64,000 nucleotides of DNA from Nocardia flavorosea (GTDB lineage: Bacteria > Actinomycetota > Actinomycetes > Mycobacteriales > Mycobacteriaceae). Positions 48,990 to 58,279 of this stretch are shown in pieces. How positions within the stretch are numbered: the stretch's first letter is position 1; every line of letters begins with the position of its first letter. The notes below the pieces were generated by a model. That model was not told the DNA's origin and did no database searches. It saw only the letters and a program-made list of their open reading frames with translations. The position numbers and the translations under genes were made by a program. The stretch is from assembly GCF_015477805.1 (NCBI RefSeq), contig NZ_JADLQL010000001.1, forward strand, positions 496,001-560,000. The letters run 5' to 3'.

Positions 48990-50168
48990 TCATTCGACAC
49001 CGAGTACCAACCCGCTCGTCGGCACCGCGGTTCCAGCGGTGACCAGGACGTTGTCGACACCGTCGGGCTGGTTCGCGGAAGTGCCGCGCAGCAGCCGCAC
49101 GGCCTCCGCGATCCCGTTGACGCCGTGCAGGTACGCCTCGCCGATCTGACCGCCGTGGGTGTTGGCGGGTAACCGGCCGCCGAGTTCGAGATTGCCGTCG
49201 GCGATGAAATCCTTCGCTTCCCCGAGCGCGCAGAAACCGAGTTCCTCCAGTTGCGGGAGCACCAGCGGCGTGAAGTGGTCGTAGAGGATCGCGGCGTCGA
49301 TATCGGCGGGTCGCAACCCGCTCTGGCGGTAGAGTTGCCGGCCGACGAGCCCCATTTCGGGGATGCGGGTGATATCGGGCCGGTAGTAGCTCGTCATCAT
49401 GTGCTGGTCCTTACCGCTGCCCTGTGCGGCGCCCTTGATCAGCGCCGGCGTGTGGGCGAGAGTGCGGGCACGTTCGGCGGAAACGACGACGAGAGCCTGG
49501 CCGCCGTCGGTTTCCTGGCAGCAGTCCAGCAGGTGCAGCGGTTCGGCGATCCAGCGGGAATTCTGGTGATCGGCGAGCGTGATCGGCCGCCGGTAGAACC
49601 AGGCGGCCGGATTGTTCGCGGCGAATGCGCGGGCGGCCACGGCCACCCGGCCGAAGTCTTCGCTGGTGGCGCCGTACTGATGCATATACCGCCGGGCGAA
49701 CATCGCGACCCATTGGGCGGGAGTCGACAGCCCCTGCGGTGTCAGCCAGGCATAGGCCGCCCGGTCGGCGGTGCTGTCCATCGGCCGATCGTGCTGGCCG
49801 AGACCGTAACGGACACCGGAGCGTTCGTTGAACGCCCGATAGCAGACGACGACCTCGGCGACTCCGGTGGCCACGGCCATCGCCGCCTGCTGCACCGTGG
49901 CGCAGGCGGCGCCGCCGCCGTAACCGACACGGGAGAAGAAAGTGAGCTCCCCTAGCCCGCAATTGCGGGCGACGAGCACCTCACCGTTCGTTTCCGCGGT
50001 ATAGGTTGCCAGTCCGTCCACTTCGGCCGGGTCGATACCGGCGTCGGCGAGCGCGGCGACGATCGCCTCGCAGGCCAGTTGCAGTTCGCTGCGGCCGGAA
50101 TTCTTGGAGAACTCGGTCGCGCCGATACCGACAATGGCGGCCGCGCCGGATAGTGCACTCACCGTCAT
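48990..50168 (-). CDS. ltp2: Thiolase-fold aldolase, Ltp2-like
   Basis: A 392-residue lipid-transfer-protein type thiolase homologue. It has GVGATEFSK-like opening (IVGIGATEFSKNSG), GYGGGAACATVQQAAMAV at the helix that carries the nucleophile in true thiolases, and the end HGGQIGEAYLHGVNGIAEAV. In mycobacteria Ltp2 teams with the DUF35 domain of ChsH2 to cleave a 17-hydroxy side-chain CoA ester by retro-aldol reaction, releasing androstenedione and propionyl-CoA. Its start overlaps the ChsH1-like gene by four bases, and its gene neighbours match that complex. Steroid specificity is inferred from context. Confidence 0.85.
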   Translation of the reverse strand: MTVSALSGAAAIVGIGATEFSKNSGRSELQLACEAIVAALADAGIDPAEVDGLATYTAETNGEVLVARNCGLGELTFFSRVGYGGGAACATVQQAAMAVATGVAEVVVCYRAFNERSGVRYGLGQHDRPMDSTADRAAYAWLTPQGLSTPAQWVAMFARRYMHQYGATSEDFGRVAVAARAFAANNPAAWFYRRPITLADHQNSRWIAEPLHLLDCCQETDGGQALVVVSAERARTLAHTPALIKGAAQGSGKDQHMMTSYYRPDITRIPEMGLVGRQLYRQSGLRPADIDAAILYDHFTPLVLPQLEELGFCALGEAKDFIADGNLELGGRLPANTHGGQIGEAYLHGVNGIAEAVRLLRGTSANQPDGVDNVLVTAGTAVPTSGLVLGVE

Positions 50169-50578
50169 GGGGCGTTTCCTTCCACGAAGGCGACGGTGAC
50201 GAGACCGCGCACATGATCGCCCAGGCTGTTGGCGCCGCGGACCTGCACCGACACCACACCGCCGGTGTTATCGGTCACCTCACCGCTCAACGTCATCGTG
50301 TCGCCGGGGTAGTTGGGGGCGCCGAGCCGGATCGCGACCTTACGCAACGACGCCCGCGGCCCCGCCCAATCGGTGACATAACGGCCCACCAGCCCGTTGG
50401 TGGTCAGGATATTCATGAACACATCCCGGGAACCGCGCTCGATCGCCAGGTCGGGGTCGTGGTGCACGTCCTGATAGTCCCGGCTCGCGATAGCCGTCGA
50501 CACGATCAGCGTGCGGGTGAGCGGGACAGCGAGTTCCGGCAGCACCTCACCCACCGCGATATCCGCGGCCGCTCTCAT
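50165..50578 (-). CDS. chsH1: MaoC-like enoyl-CoA hydratase subunit, ChsH1-like
   Basis: A 137-residue single-hotdog MaoC protein. It keeps the hydratase-2 catalytic pattern: the Asp and His in RDYQDVHHDPDLA near residues 33-45. In mycobacteria ChsH1 is the catalytic half of a heterotetrameric hydratase with ChsH2. It overlaps both neighbours by four bases. Confidence 0.87.
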   Translation of the reverse strand: MRAAADIAVGEVLPELAVPLTRTLIVSTAIASRDYQDVHHDPDLAIERGSRDVFMNILTTNGLVGRYVTDWAGPRASLRKVAIRLGAPNYPGDTMTLSGEVTDNTGGVVSVQVRGANSLGDHVRGLVTVAFVEGNAP

Positions 50579-51681
50579 ACCGCCACCTCCGGGCGGGCGA
50601 GCAGATCGCCGAGGCGAGCGAGATCGGCGCTCGCCGACCCCAGGGTCGCGGCGATCTGCTTACCCCACAGCAGGTAGCGGTGCACCGGGTAGTCGATATC
50701 CACGCCGATCCCGCCGTGCACATGCTGGGCGCGGTGTACCACCCGCTGCCCGCCGTCGGTGGCCCACCATTTGGCCACCGGCACCGCCGTACCGGGGTCC
50801 TCGTCGTTGCCGAGCAACCATGCCGCCTGCCACAGCGTGACCCGCATCGCCTCGAGATCGATATAGCAGTCGGCCAGTTGATGACCGACCGCCTGGAAGG
50901 TCGAGAGGGGGCGCCCGAACTGCCGGCGTTCGTTGAGGTAGTTCACCGCATGCTGCACCGCACCGGCGCCGACCCCGGTCTGTACCGCGGCCAGCGCGAT
51001 TTCGGCCCGGGAAACCAGCCACTGCACCGAATCGCCCTCGGCGAGCAGTTCCACCGGCGCGTTGTCGAAGGCGAGGGTCGCGGCGAGCGCGCGGGTGGTG
51101 GTCTCGTTGTTCTCGGCGTGTACGCCCGCGCCGGCGGGGTCGGCCAGGAACAACCCGGTTCCGGTCGGTGTCGCGGCGGAGACCACGACCCGGCCGGCGA
51201 TATGCGCCGCGGGGACCACCGCTTTCGCACCGGTCAATACCCATGTTCCCGTGCCGGACCGGTGCGCCGACGTCTCGGGTGCCACCGGGTCGGCGGGGCC
51301 GAACTCTTCGAGCCCGACGGTGAGGAACAGTTCCCCGGCCGCCGCGGGCGCCACATACTCGCGCTGCTGGTCGGGTGTGCCGAATTCGGCGACGGCCGCC
51401 GCGGCGAGCGCGGTCTCCCACAGCGGTACGGGGGCGACACTGCGCCCCTGCTGTTCGAGCAGCACACAGAGTTCGGTGAATCCCATTCCACCACCGCCGG
51501 ATTCCGCGGGCAGCGCGATTCCCACGAGCCCGGCGCGGGCGAGTTCGCGCCACAGGTCCCGGTCGATACGTTCCGCGGATGCCTCGACGGCCTTGATACG
51601 CTCCGGGCCCGATGTGCCGGTGAAGATATCGGCGGCCAGGTCGCGGATCGCGGTCTGCTCTTCGGTGAAGGCGAAATCCAT
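50575..51681 (-). CDS. chsE1: Acyl-CoA dehydrogenase subunit, ChsE1/FadE28-like
   Basis: A 368-residue flavoprotein of the acyl-CoA dehydrogenase fold, starting FAFTEEQTAIRDLAADIF and ending in VHGGIGVDIDYPVHRYL and the helix that follows. It should form a mixed tetramer with the other dehydrogenase of this operon. In mycobacterial ChsE1-ChsE2 neither subunit works alone. Its start ATG shares one base with the stop of the ChsH2-like gene. Confidence 0.85.
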   Translation of the reverse strand: MDFAFTEEQTAIRDLAADIFTGTSGPERIKAVEASAERIDRDLWRELARAGLVGIALPAESGGGGMGFTELCVLLEQQGRSVAPVPLWETALAAAAVAEFGTPDQQREYVAPAAAGELFLTVGLEEFGPADPVAPETSAHRSGTGTWVLTGAKAVVPAAHIAGRVVVSAATPTGTGLFLADPAGAGVHAENNETTTRALAATLAFDNAPVELLAEGDSVQWLVSRAEIALAAVQTGVGAGAVQHAVNYLNERRQFGRPLSTFQAVGHQLADCYIDLEAMRVTLWQAAWLLGNDEDPGTAVPVAKWWATDGGQRVVHRAQHVHGGIGVDIDYPVHRYLLWGKQIAATLGSASADLARLGDLLARPEVAV

Positions 51682-52616
51682 CAGTTCTCCTCGCGTATGA
51701 CCGGACGGAACGCGGGCAGCGTCAGCTCCGGGTCGGCGTCGATCCAGTCCAGTTGCACGGGCATATCGACCCGCATCTCGCCGGGTTCGGCACCGACCAT
51801 GTTCGCGACCAGCCGGGTGCCCTCCTCGAGTTCGACGACCGCGACGATCAGCGGGTAGTCGAAGGCGTCGAGCCGCGGATGGTGGTTGACCACGAAGCTG
51901 TAGACGATGCCGCGGCCGCAGGCGTCGACGGTGTCCCAATCCAGTGATCGGCAGTGCCCGCACATCGGCCCGGTCGGGTGCCGCAGGGTGCCGCAGGAGG
52001 TACACCGCTGGATCACCAGGCGATGTTCCTCGGCGGCAGCGAACCAGAAGGCATTGTCCGGGTTGATCGCCGGACGTGGCCGCAACGCGCGGGGCGGCTC
52101 TTTCGCTACGGGCCGGAAACGCAGGGTGCGCCAGCGCTGGGTGGCGACGACCACACCGGTGTCGTCCCGGTAGGTCTTGACGGTGGTCACGAAATGCCCG
52201 GGTCCGAGGGCAGTGTTCTTCTCCGGCGAGATCGATTCGATGACCTCGGTGACGTTGATCCGGGTGCCGGGGCGGAGTTCGGCGAAATACTCCTGTTCGG
52301 AATCCGTGGCGACCACCGAGGTGAAGCCGGCCTCGGCGAGGGTGTCCAGTAGCCGGGTGGCGACCTCGGACACGCCGGCGCCGGCGGCGGTCGCCGCGTA
52401 GCCCCGCATGGTCCACGCCTGCACCATCGTCGGCGGGGCGATGACGCCGGCGCGGCCGGCAGCGCGGGCGGCGGTCTCGTCGAGATAGATCGGGTTGGTA
52501 TCGCCCATGGCTTCCACCCAGTGCCGGATCATGGCGGTGTTCACCGGGTCCGGCGCCCAGGTGGTGGGCTGCAGTTCGCGACCTATCAAGGTGTTCAGGG
52601 TGTCGAGAACGGTCAT
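51681..52616 (-). CDS. chsH2: MaoC/DUF35 two-domain protein, ChsH2-like
   Basis: A 311-residue fusion. The N-terminal MaoC half has GDTNPIYLD, with Tyr where active hydratases have His, so this half should be non-catalytic, as in mycobacterial ChsH2. The C-terminal DUF35 half has a zinc-ribbon, CTSCGTLRHPTGPMCGHC, and then an OB fold. In the mycobacterial system this half binds Ltp2 and forms the retro-aldolase. The length equals the family's usual size. It overlaps the upstream dehydrogenase by four bases. Confidence 0.88.
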   Translation of the reverse strand: MTVLDTLNTLIGRELQPTTWAPDPVNTAMIRHWVEAMGDTNPIYLDETAARAAGRAGVIAPPTMVQAWTMRGYAATAAGAGVSEVATRLLDTLAEAGFTSVVATDSEQEYFAELRPGTRINVTEVIESISPEKNTALGPGHFVTTVKTYRDDTGVVVATQRWRTLRFRPVAKEPPRALRPRPAINPDNAFWFAAAEEHRLVIQRCTSCGTLRHPTGPMCGHCRSLDWDTVDACGRGIVYSFVVNHHPRLDAFDYPLIVAVVELEEGTRLVANMVGAEPGEMRVDMPVQLDWIDADPELTLPAFRPVIREEN

Positions 52617-53779
52617 CGGCCGCGGCCCGCCTTGACCGTCCCCAATCCGAGGGTGGCGACCATATCGCGCAGTACCTCGTTGACCCCGCCACCGAAGGTG
52701 TTGACCACCCCTTGCCGTGAGATCTGTTCGATCTGCCCGGACAGGACCGCGCCGGGGCTCCCGGGGCGGATCCGGCCGGCCGCCCCGAGGATGCCGAGCA
52801 GGGTGCGGTAGACGTCGAGATGGGTTTCGGTGCCGAACACCTTCGTGGCGCCCGCGTCCGCACCCGAGAGGGTGTCGGCCGCTACCGCGGCGGTCATCTT
52901 CCAGTTCATCAGCCGCATCGCGACCAGTTTCGCGTGGGTGCGCGCGAATTCCTGCCGCACCCAGGGTGTTTCGATTGCGCCGGTTTCCCGCGCCCAGTCC
53001 AGCACCTGGTGCCACAGGCCTTCGGTGCGCCCGCCCAGCGCGGCGAGCCCGATACGTTCGTGGTTGAGCTGTGCCGTGATGAGGCGCCACCCACCGTTCG
53101 GTTCGCCCACCACGGCATCGGCGCCGACGCGGATACCGGAGTAGTAGGTGGAGGTGACCGTCAGGCCGCCGACGGTATGGATCGGCGACCAGGAGAAACC
53201 GGGGGTATCGGTCGGCACGATCAGAATCGAGATGCCCTGATGTTTCGGGGCCTCCGGATCGGTGCGGCAAGCCAGCCAGATGTAGTCGGCGGTGTTCGCG
53301 CCGGAGGTGAAGATCTTGTTGCCGTCCACCACCCAGCCGTCGCCGTCGCGGACCGCGCGGGTCTGCAGCGATGCCAGATCGGTGCCGGCGCCGGGCTCGG
53401 TGTAGCCGATGGCGAAAACGATATCGCCGGACAGGATCCCGGGCAGGTACTTCGCCTTCTGCTCGTCGGTGCCGTACTTCTGCAGGGTCGGGCCCACCGT
53501 GTTGACGGTGACGAACGGGAACGGCAGCCCCGCGCGCTGGACCTCGTCGAAGAATACGAACTGGTCCTCGATGCAACGGCCCTGGCCGCCGAACTCCACC
53601 GGCCAGCCGATCCCCAGCCACCCGTCCGCGCCGAGCATTTTGACGATCTCCCGGAACCGGTCGCCGCCCACACCCTGTTCACCGGCCGCGCGGCGCTCGT
53701 CCGCGGGCAGCAGCTCCGCGAAGTAGGCACGCAATTCCCGCCTGAGTTCCCGGTGCTCGGGTGACTCCCGCAAATCCAT
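52613..53779 (-). CDS. chsE2: Acyl-CoA dehydrogenase subunit, ChsE2/FadE29-like
   Basis: A 388-residue acyl-CoA dehydrogenase, first gene of the five-gene operon. It has the flavin- and substrate-binding segments IGYTEPGAGTDLASLQTRA and GNKIFTSGANTADYIWLA, and ends with QGVVNTFGGGVNEVLRDM. Length and order fit FadE29 (ChsE2), the partner of FadE28. The predicted joint reaction introduces a double bond into the three-carbon side chain of a steroid-CoA. The gene is divergent from an LLM oxidoreductase, with 135 bases between the starts. Confidence 0.86.
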   Translation of the reverse strand: MDLRESPEHRELRRELRAYFAELLPADERRAAGEQGVGGDRFREIVKMLGADGWLGIGWPVEFGGQGRCIEDQFVFFDEVQRAGLPFPFVTVNTVGPTLQKYGTDEQKAKYLPGILSGDIVFAIGYTEPGAGTDLASLQTRAVRDGDGWVVDGNKIFTSGANTADYIWLACRTDPEAPKHQGISILIVPTDTPGFSWSPIHTVGGLTVTSTYYSGIRVGADAVVGEPNGGWRLITAQLNHERIGLAALGGRTEGLWHQVLDWARETGAIETPWVRQEFARTHAKLVAMRLMNWKMTAAVAADTLSGADAGATKVFGTETHLDVYRTLLGILGAAGRIRPGSPGAVLSGQIEQISRQGVVNTFGGGVNEVLRDMVATLGLGTVKAGRGR

Positions 53780-53914
53780 CGTGGTTCTCCTATCCCGTGC
53801 ACGGCCGTCGGCGTGGCCCGGACGCTAATGCGCCGGGCGATTCCGGGCCTGCCGAGGTCTCACCCAACGGAAAGCCGGTTTCCGTCCCGGGCGCGGCCGG
53901 GCTGAAATGGGGCC

Positions 53915-54811
53915 ATGGAAATCGGGCTCAATCTTCTCGGCGCCGAGGCTCTGTTCGGTGGTGACATCAGTTGCGTGCCCGACCTGGCGGCCGAAGCGGA
54001 TCGCCGCGGTATCGACCTGCTGTCCACCGGCGACCACCTCGGATTCGCGGCCGGCGCGCACGCACAGCGCGTCCGGGACAACAATTTCCCGTTCCCGCTC
54101 GACCACCCGTGGTACGAGCCGATCTCGCTGTTGTCGGCCGTGGCCGCCGTCACCGAACGGGCCCAGCTCGGGGTGTCGGTACTGATCGCGACCGTCCGGC
54201 CCGCCGTGTTGCTGGCCAAACAGATCGCGACCCTCGACCGTCTCTCCCGTGGACGGGTCACCATGGGTTTCGGTGTGGGCTGGCAGGAGGCCGAATACAC
54301 CGCGACCGGTATGCCGTTCGACGCCCGGTTCGGCCGGATGGAGGATACCGTGCGCGCGTGCCGGGAACTGTGGACCGGGGCCCCGGCACAGTTCGCGGGA
54401 CGGGATTTCGCCTTCGACGACTTCCACAGCCTGCCGTTCCCGGTGCAGGATCGGGTGCCGATTCTGTTCGGTCTCGGTCCGAGCCCCCGCAATTTCGACC
54501 GGATCGCCCGGGTTGCCGACGGCTGGTCGGTCAACCCCACCGATCTGCCCGGATTCACCGACAGTGTCGCCTTACTGCGGGACAGGTTCACCGCGCACGG
54601 CCGCGACCCCGGCACAGCACGTATCCAGGTATCCCTCACGCCGGTGCGGCGTCCGGACGGCAGCGTCGACCTGGACGCCACCGCCCGGGCGGCACAGCAG
54701 TTCCGGCGCAACGGGGCCACGGCCGTCGTCTTCCGCCCGACCACGTTCGGCCGGGAAGCCGAGCGGCTACCCGAACTGCTCGACTGGATGGTCGGCGTCG
54801 GGCACGAATAA
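53915..54811 (+). CDS. LLM-class F420-dependent oxidoreductase
   Basis: A 298-residue TIM-barrel oxidoreductase of the luciferase-like class. Segments GIDLLSTGDHLGF, VSVLIATVRPAVLLAKQIAT and the glycine-rich GRVTMGFGVGWQEAEY are typical of actinobacterial F420 enzymes. The substrate is unknown. Its promoter lies in the divergent gap opposite the ChsE2-like gene, and a SnoaL-like gene follows 16 bases later. Confidence 0.85.
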   Translation: MEIGLNLLGAEALFGGDISCVPDLAAEADRRGIDLLSTGDHLGFAAGAHAQRVRDNNFPFPLDHPWYEPISLLSAVAAVTERAQLGVSVLIATVRPAVLLAKQIATLDRLSRGRVTMGFGVGWQEAEYTATGMPFDARFGRMEDTVRACRELWTGAPAQFAGRDFAFDDFHSLPFPVQDRVPILFGLGPSPRNFDRIARVADGWSVNPTDLPGFTDSVALLRDRFTAHGRDPGTARIQVSLTPVRRPDGSVDLDATARAAQQFRRNGATAVVFRPTTFGREAERLPELLDWMVGVGHE

Positions 54812-54827
54812 CAGAAGGAGAGTCCCG

Positions 54828-55328
54828 GTGACCGACGCATTACGGGAACTGCTGCACAAACAGGCCATCTACGAGGTGGTGCTGCGTTATTGCCGCGGTA
54901 TCGACCGGCTCGACTTCGACCTGGTGCGTGCCGCCTACCATCCCGGCGCCATCGACCATCACACCGGATTCGACGGCACGGCCGACGAATTCATCGAATG
55001 GGTGCGTCCGAAGCTCCGCAGGCTCGGCGGCACCATGCACCATATCGGCAATCACCTGGTGGAGCTGCACGGCGACCGGGCGATCAGCGAATCGTATTCC
55101 ACGGCGGCCCATTGGGGCGCCCCCGGCCGGGACGATTTCACCAGCGGTTGCCGCTATATCGACCTGATGGAACTGCGCGACGGCAGGTGGGCCATCGCCG
55201 AACGGTGGGCGGTCCGCGAATGGACCCGCTCCGACGCCGGCCGGCTCACCGCCCCCGAGGGGCACGGACCCCGCGGGCGGCGCGACGATTCGGACCCGCT
55301 GAACCTGCTCCGGGCGCGAATCGGCTAG
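54828..55328 (+). CDS. SnoaL/NTF2-like protein
   Basis: A 166-residue cone-shaped NTF2 fold: a first helix (ALRELLHKQAIYEVVLRYC) then RLDFDLVRAAYHPGAIDHH and the beta-sheet ending in DGRWAIAERW. Relatives act as isomerases, hydratases or dehydratases in steroid and polyketide pathways. GTG 54828 has AAGGAG eight bases upstream. It is probably co-transcribed with the LLM oxidoreductase. Confidence 0.82.
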   Translation: MTDALRELLHKQAIYEVVLRYCRGIDRLDFDLVRAAYHPGAIDHHTGFDGTADEFIEWVRPKLRRLGGTMHHIGNHLVELHGDRAISESYSTAAHWGAPGRDDFTSGCRYIDLMELRDGRWAIAERWAVREWTRSDAGRLTAPEGHGPRGRRDDSDPLNLLRARIG

Positions 55329-55471
55329 GGCCCTCCGATCCGCGCAGTGCCCGGGCAGGTGGTCGAGTCGCTGCTGATATGATCGAAACTCAGTGATCCG
55401 CACCCTCGTCCACCGGCCCGCCAGGGCCGGGGAGGCGCAAGATCGCCACTTCCGTCGAAGGGTGTTCTGCT

Positions 55472-56430
55472 GTGCGTGGAATTTCGAATGTTTCGGCCGG
55501 TTCGGGCCAGGGTCCGCTGCATCTCCTCACCGTCGGTAACGGTGGGCGGCGCGAGGGCAGTAGTCCGACAGGGATCGTCGGCCGGGCGCTGGCACGCCGG
55601 TTGCTTGCCGGGGCGGCCGGGTCCGGGTGCTCGCCGAACCGGCACAGGCCGGCGGATGGCCGCCGCACTGCGAAATCGTGGAGGGTTCGGTCGCTTCGCC
55701 GGCCGATGTCGAATCGGTGTCCTCCGGAGTGAGCACACTGTTCCTGGCCGACGCCGATCCGGCGAGCGCAGCGGAAGTATTGCAAGCAGGAGACATCCCC
55801 CGGATCCGGCGGCTGGTACTGCTCTCCTCGCATGGGCCCGAATACGAGGAGAACTATCCTCCGGAGACCTGGTTCTGGCTGGCAATCGAACACGCCGTCC
55901 GGAATTCGGGTATCCCGGCGACGATCATCCGCCCCTCGGCGGTGATGGGCGCCATGCTCGCGGGTACCTACCCGGCCACCGGCTTCGGGTGGCGGGAGAC
56001 GATCGAAACCGCCGGCACCGTGTGGGAGCCCTATGGCGCGGCCGGCTGCTACCCGTTCATCCACGAAGAGGATCTCGCTGCCGTCGCCGCGGCCGGGCTG
56101 CTCGGTGACGAATACACCGGGATGGTCCTCGAGGCGGTCGGATTACCGGTGAGCACCGGCGACCGGGTGGCATGCCTGGCTGCTGCCCTCGGCCGCGAGA
56201 TCGACCTGGTCGCACTGACAGAAGCCGAAGCCCGTCAGCGGTGGCGTACGCAGGGCTGGCCCGACAGCGCTGTCGACGTAACTCTCTACGCGCTACAGGA
56301 ATACGCGGCACGAACGGCAGAGCTGACGCAGTGGACACTCGACCAGCGTCCGAGCGTGGCGGCGATCATCGGGCGCCCGCCCCGCACTTTCCAGGATTGG
56401 GTTGCGGACAACCTCGACGAGTTCCGCTGA
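55472..56430 (+). pseudogene. NmrA-like NAD(P)-binding protein with a frameshift
   Basis: The C-terminal part, readable from GTG 55627, encodes 267 residues with RLVLLSSHGPEYEEN, ATIIRPSAVMGAML and a FIHEEDLAA segment, all typical of atypical SDR/NmrA proteins. The expected N-terminal Rossmann glycine motif is in another frame: TGIVGRALARRLLAG is read from 55472. The two match if one base is missing in the G run at 55610-55613. Either the gene is broken or the sequence has an error. Starting at 55627 would give a protein without its cofactor loop. Confidence 0.6.
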
Positions 56431-56560
56431 CCACTGCACGGCATACCCCGTGCGTTCACAGGGTAGTCGGCACTCTTTCGGCCGTTCCCGCACGGCCGGA
56501 ACCGGGAACGGCTGTCGCGGCGGGCGATTCGCCGCTCGAGCAGCCCCCGGCCGAGCTCCT

Positions 56561-58219
56561 TCAGCCGCCGGTGCCCGCGTAGGCCCGGACCACCTCGAGT
56601 CGTTTCACCTTCCCGGTGGCGTTACGGGGCAGCGGTTCGGTGGTGATTTCCCACCGTGTGGGCACCTTGTAGCGGGCGATCCGCTCGGTGACGAACGCGC
56701 TCAGCTCTTCGGCGCCCACCGGATCGGTATCCGCGGTGACCACCACCGCGCACACCTCCTGGCCGAGGTCCGCGTGCGCGACGCCGAGCACCGCGCATTC
56801 CCGTACCGCGGGATGCTCGCTCAGCGCGTTCTCGACCTCGATCGGGTAGACGTTCTCCCCGCCGCGCAGGATGAGATCGGATCGGCGGCTGCTCACCCAC
56901 AGGTAGCCGTCGTTCATCGTGCCCAGATCGCCGGTGCGCATCCAGCCGTCCGCGGCGATCGCGGCGGCGGTGGCCTCCGGGTTGTTCCAGTAGCCGAGCA
57001 TCACCAGCGGACCGCGCAGGCAGATCTCGCCTTCGGTCCCGTCGGACACCGGTTCACCGTGTTCGTCGCGGATCTGCACATTCATCGTCGGCACCGGGGT
57101 TCCGACGGTGTCGGGACGTTCCTGCAGGTCGGCGGCGGTCGCGAAGGTCGCCGCCGTAGAGGATTCGGTGAGGCCGTAGCTGGTTCCCAGCGACCGTCCG
57201 GCGACCGGAAGGGCCTCCCGCAGCCGTTTCTTGAACGATGCGGAGGAGGGCGCGCTGTTCACCGAGATCGTGCGCAGCGAGGACAGGTCGTATCCCGACA
57301 GGTCGCCGTGTTCCAGGAGACGGTGCAGCATGGTCGGCACCGCACCCCAGTTGGTTACCCGTTCGGTCTCGATGAGCCGCAGTACGCGGTCGATATCGAA
57401 GCGGCCGGTGTGGATGACCGCGGTATCGCCGAGCGCGAGCCGGGGGACGGCGAGATTGTGCAGCGCCGCGATATGGAACAGCGGAGTGGCCAGCAGGAAC
57501 CGTCGCGTGCCCGGGGCGCTGCCCAGTTCGGCGGCGACGGCTTCGTTCAACCGGTAGAAGTCGACCGCGGCGATCATGTTCCGATGGGAATGCACGGCGC
57601 CCTTGGGGCGGCCGGTGGTGCCGCTGGTGTAGAGGATGACCGCCGGATCGTCCTCGTCGATCTCGGTGGTGGGCAAGAGTTTTCCCGGCGTGTCCGTGGC
57701 CAGTCGCGAAATATCCGATTCGATCGACAGCACCGGCGCCTCGACCGCGCCGAGCAGGTCCCGGCGCGATGCGTCGGCCACGACGAGCGCCGGCGTGCAA
57801 TGCTGCATACCGTAGGCGATTTCGCGCGCGGACCACATCGAGTTCATTCCCACGGCGATGGCGCCGAGTGAGGTCGTCGCCCAGAACGTGAGAATCCATT
57901 CGGCACAGTTGGCGGCGAGGATCGCTACCCGGTCACCCTTGCCTATCCCGTGGGTGGTGCGCAGCGCATGGCTCAGCGATGCCACCCGGTCCAGATGTTC
58001 GGCGAAGCTCCACCGGGTGTCACCGCAGATGAGGTATTCGCTGTCGCCGTAGCGGGCCGATTCGAGCAGCAACTCCGGCAGCGTATGCCTGCGATTGCGG
58101 AACACCGGCATGGGAATCCCGCGGACCGGCTCGCAAGTGATCTCGAGGGCGGCGCCGGGCGCGGTGAGGCGGGCCGTGACGGCCGCGCGGGGGTCGGGTG
58201 TCGTCGAACGATCGGACAT
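56561..58219 (-). CDS. Acyl-CoA synthetase / AMP-dependent ligase (FadD-like)
   Basis: A 552-residue adenylate-forming ligase that should activate a carboxylic acid to its CoA ester. Core motifs are ILYTSGTTGRPKGAVHSHRN, the YGLTESS block, the GDLGTMNDGYLWVSSRRSD hinge and the C-terminal PRNATGKVKRLEV with the catalytic Lys. ATG 58219 is preferred over TTG 58225 because AAAGGGA is well placed before it. It is third in the thiolase-SDR-ligase run. The substrate is likely the acid fed into this pathway. Confidence 0.9.
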   Translation of the reverse strand: MSDRSTTPDPRAAVTARLTAPGAALEITCEPVRGIPMPVFRNRRHTLPELLLESARYGDSEYLICGDTRWSFAEHLDRVASLSHALRTTHGIGKGDRVAILAANCAEWILTFWATTSLGAIAVGMNSMWSAREIAYGMQHCTPALVVADASRRDLLGAVEAPVLSIESDISRLATDTPGKLLPTTEIDEDDPAVILYTSGTTGRPKGAVHSHRNMIAAVDFYRLNEAVAAELGSAPGTRRFLLATPLFHIAALHNLAVPRLALGDTAVIHTGRFDIDRVLRLIETERVTNWGAVPTMLHRLLEHGDLSGYDLSSLRTISVNSAPSSASFKKRLREALPVAGRSLGTSYGLTESSTAATFATAADLQERPDTVGTPVPTMNVQIRDEHGEPVSDGTEGEICLRGPLVMLGYWNNPEATAAAIAADGWMRTGDLGTMNDGYLWVSSRRSDLILRGGENVYPIEVENALSEHPAVRECAVLGVAHADLGQEVCAVVVTADTDPVGAEELSAFVTERIARYKVPTRWEITTEPLPRNATGKVKRLEVVRAYAGTGG

Positions 58220-58279
58220 GGGCAAGATCCCTTTCCTGGAAACCGCACGCGGGGCGGTGAACGTACTACGGCGGATCGG

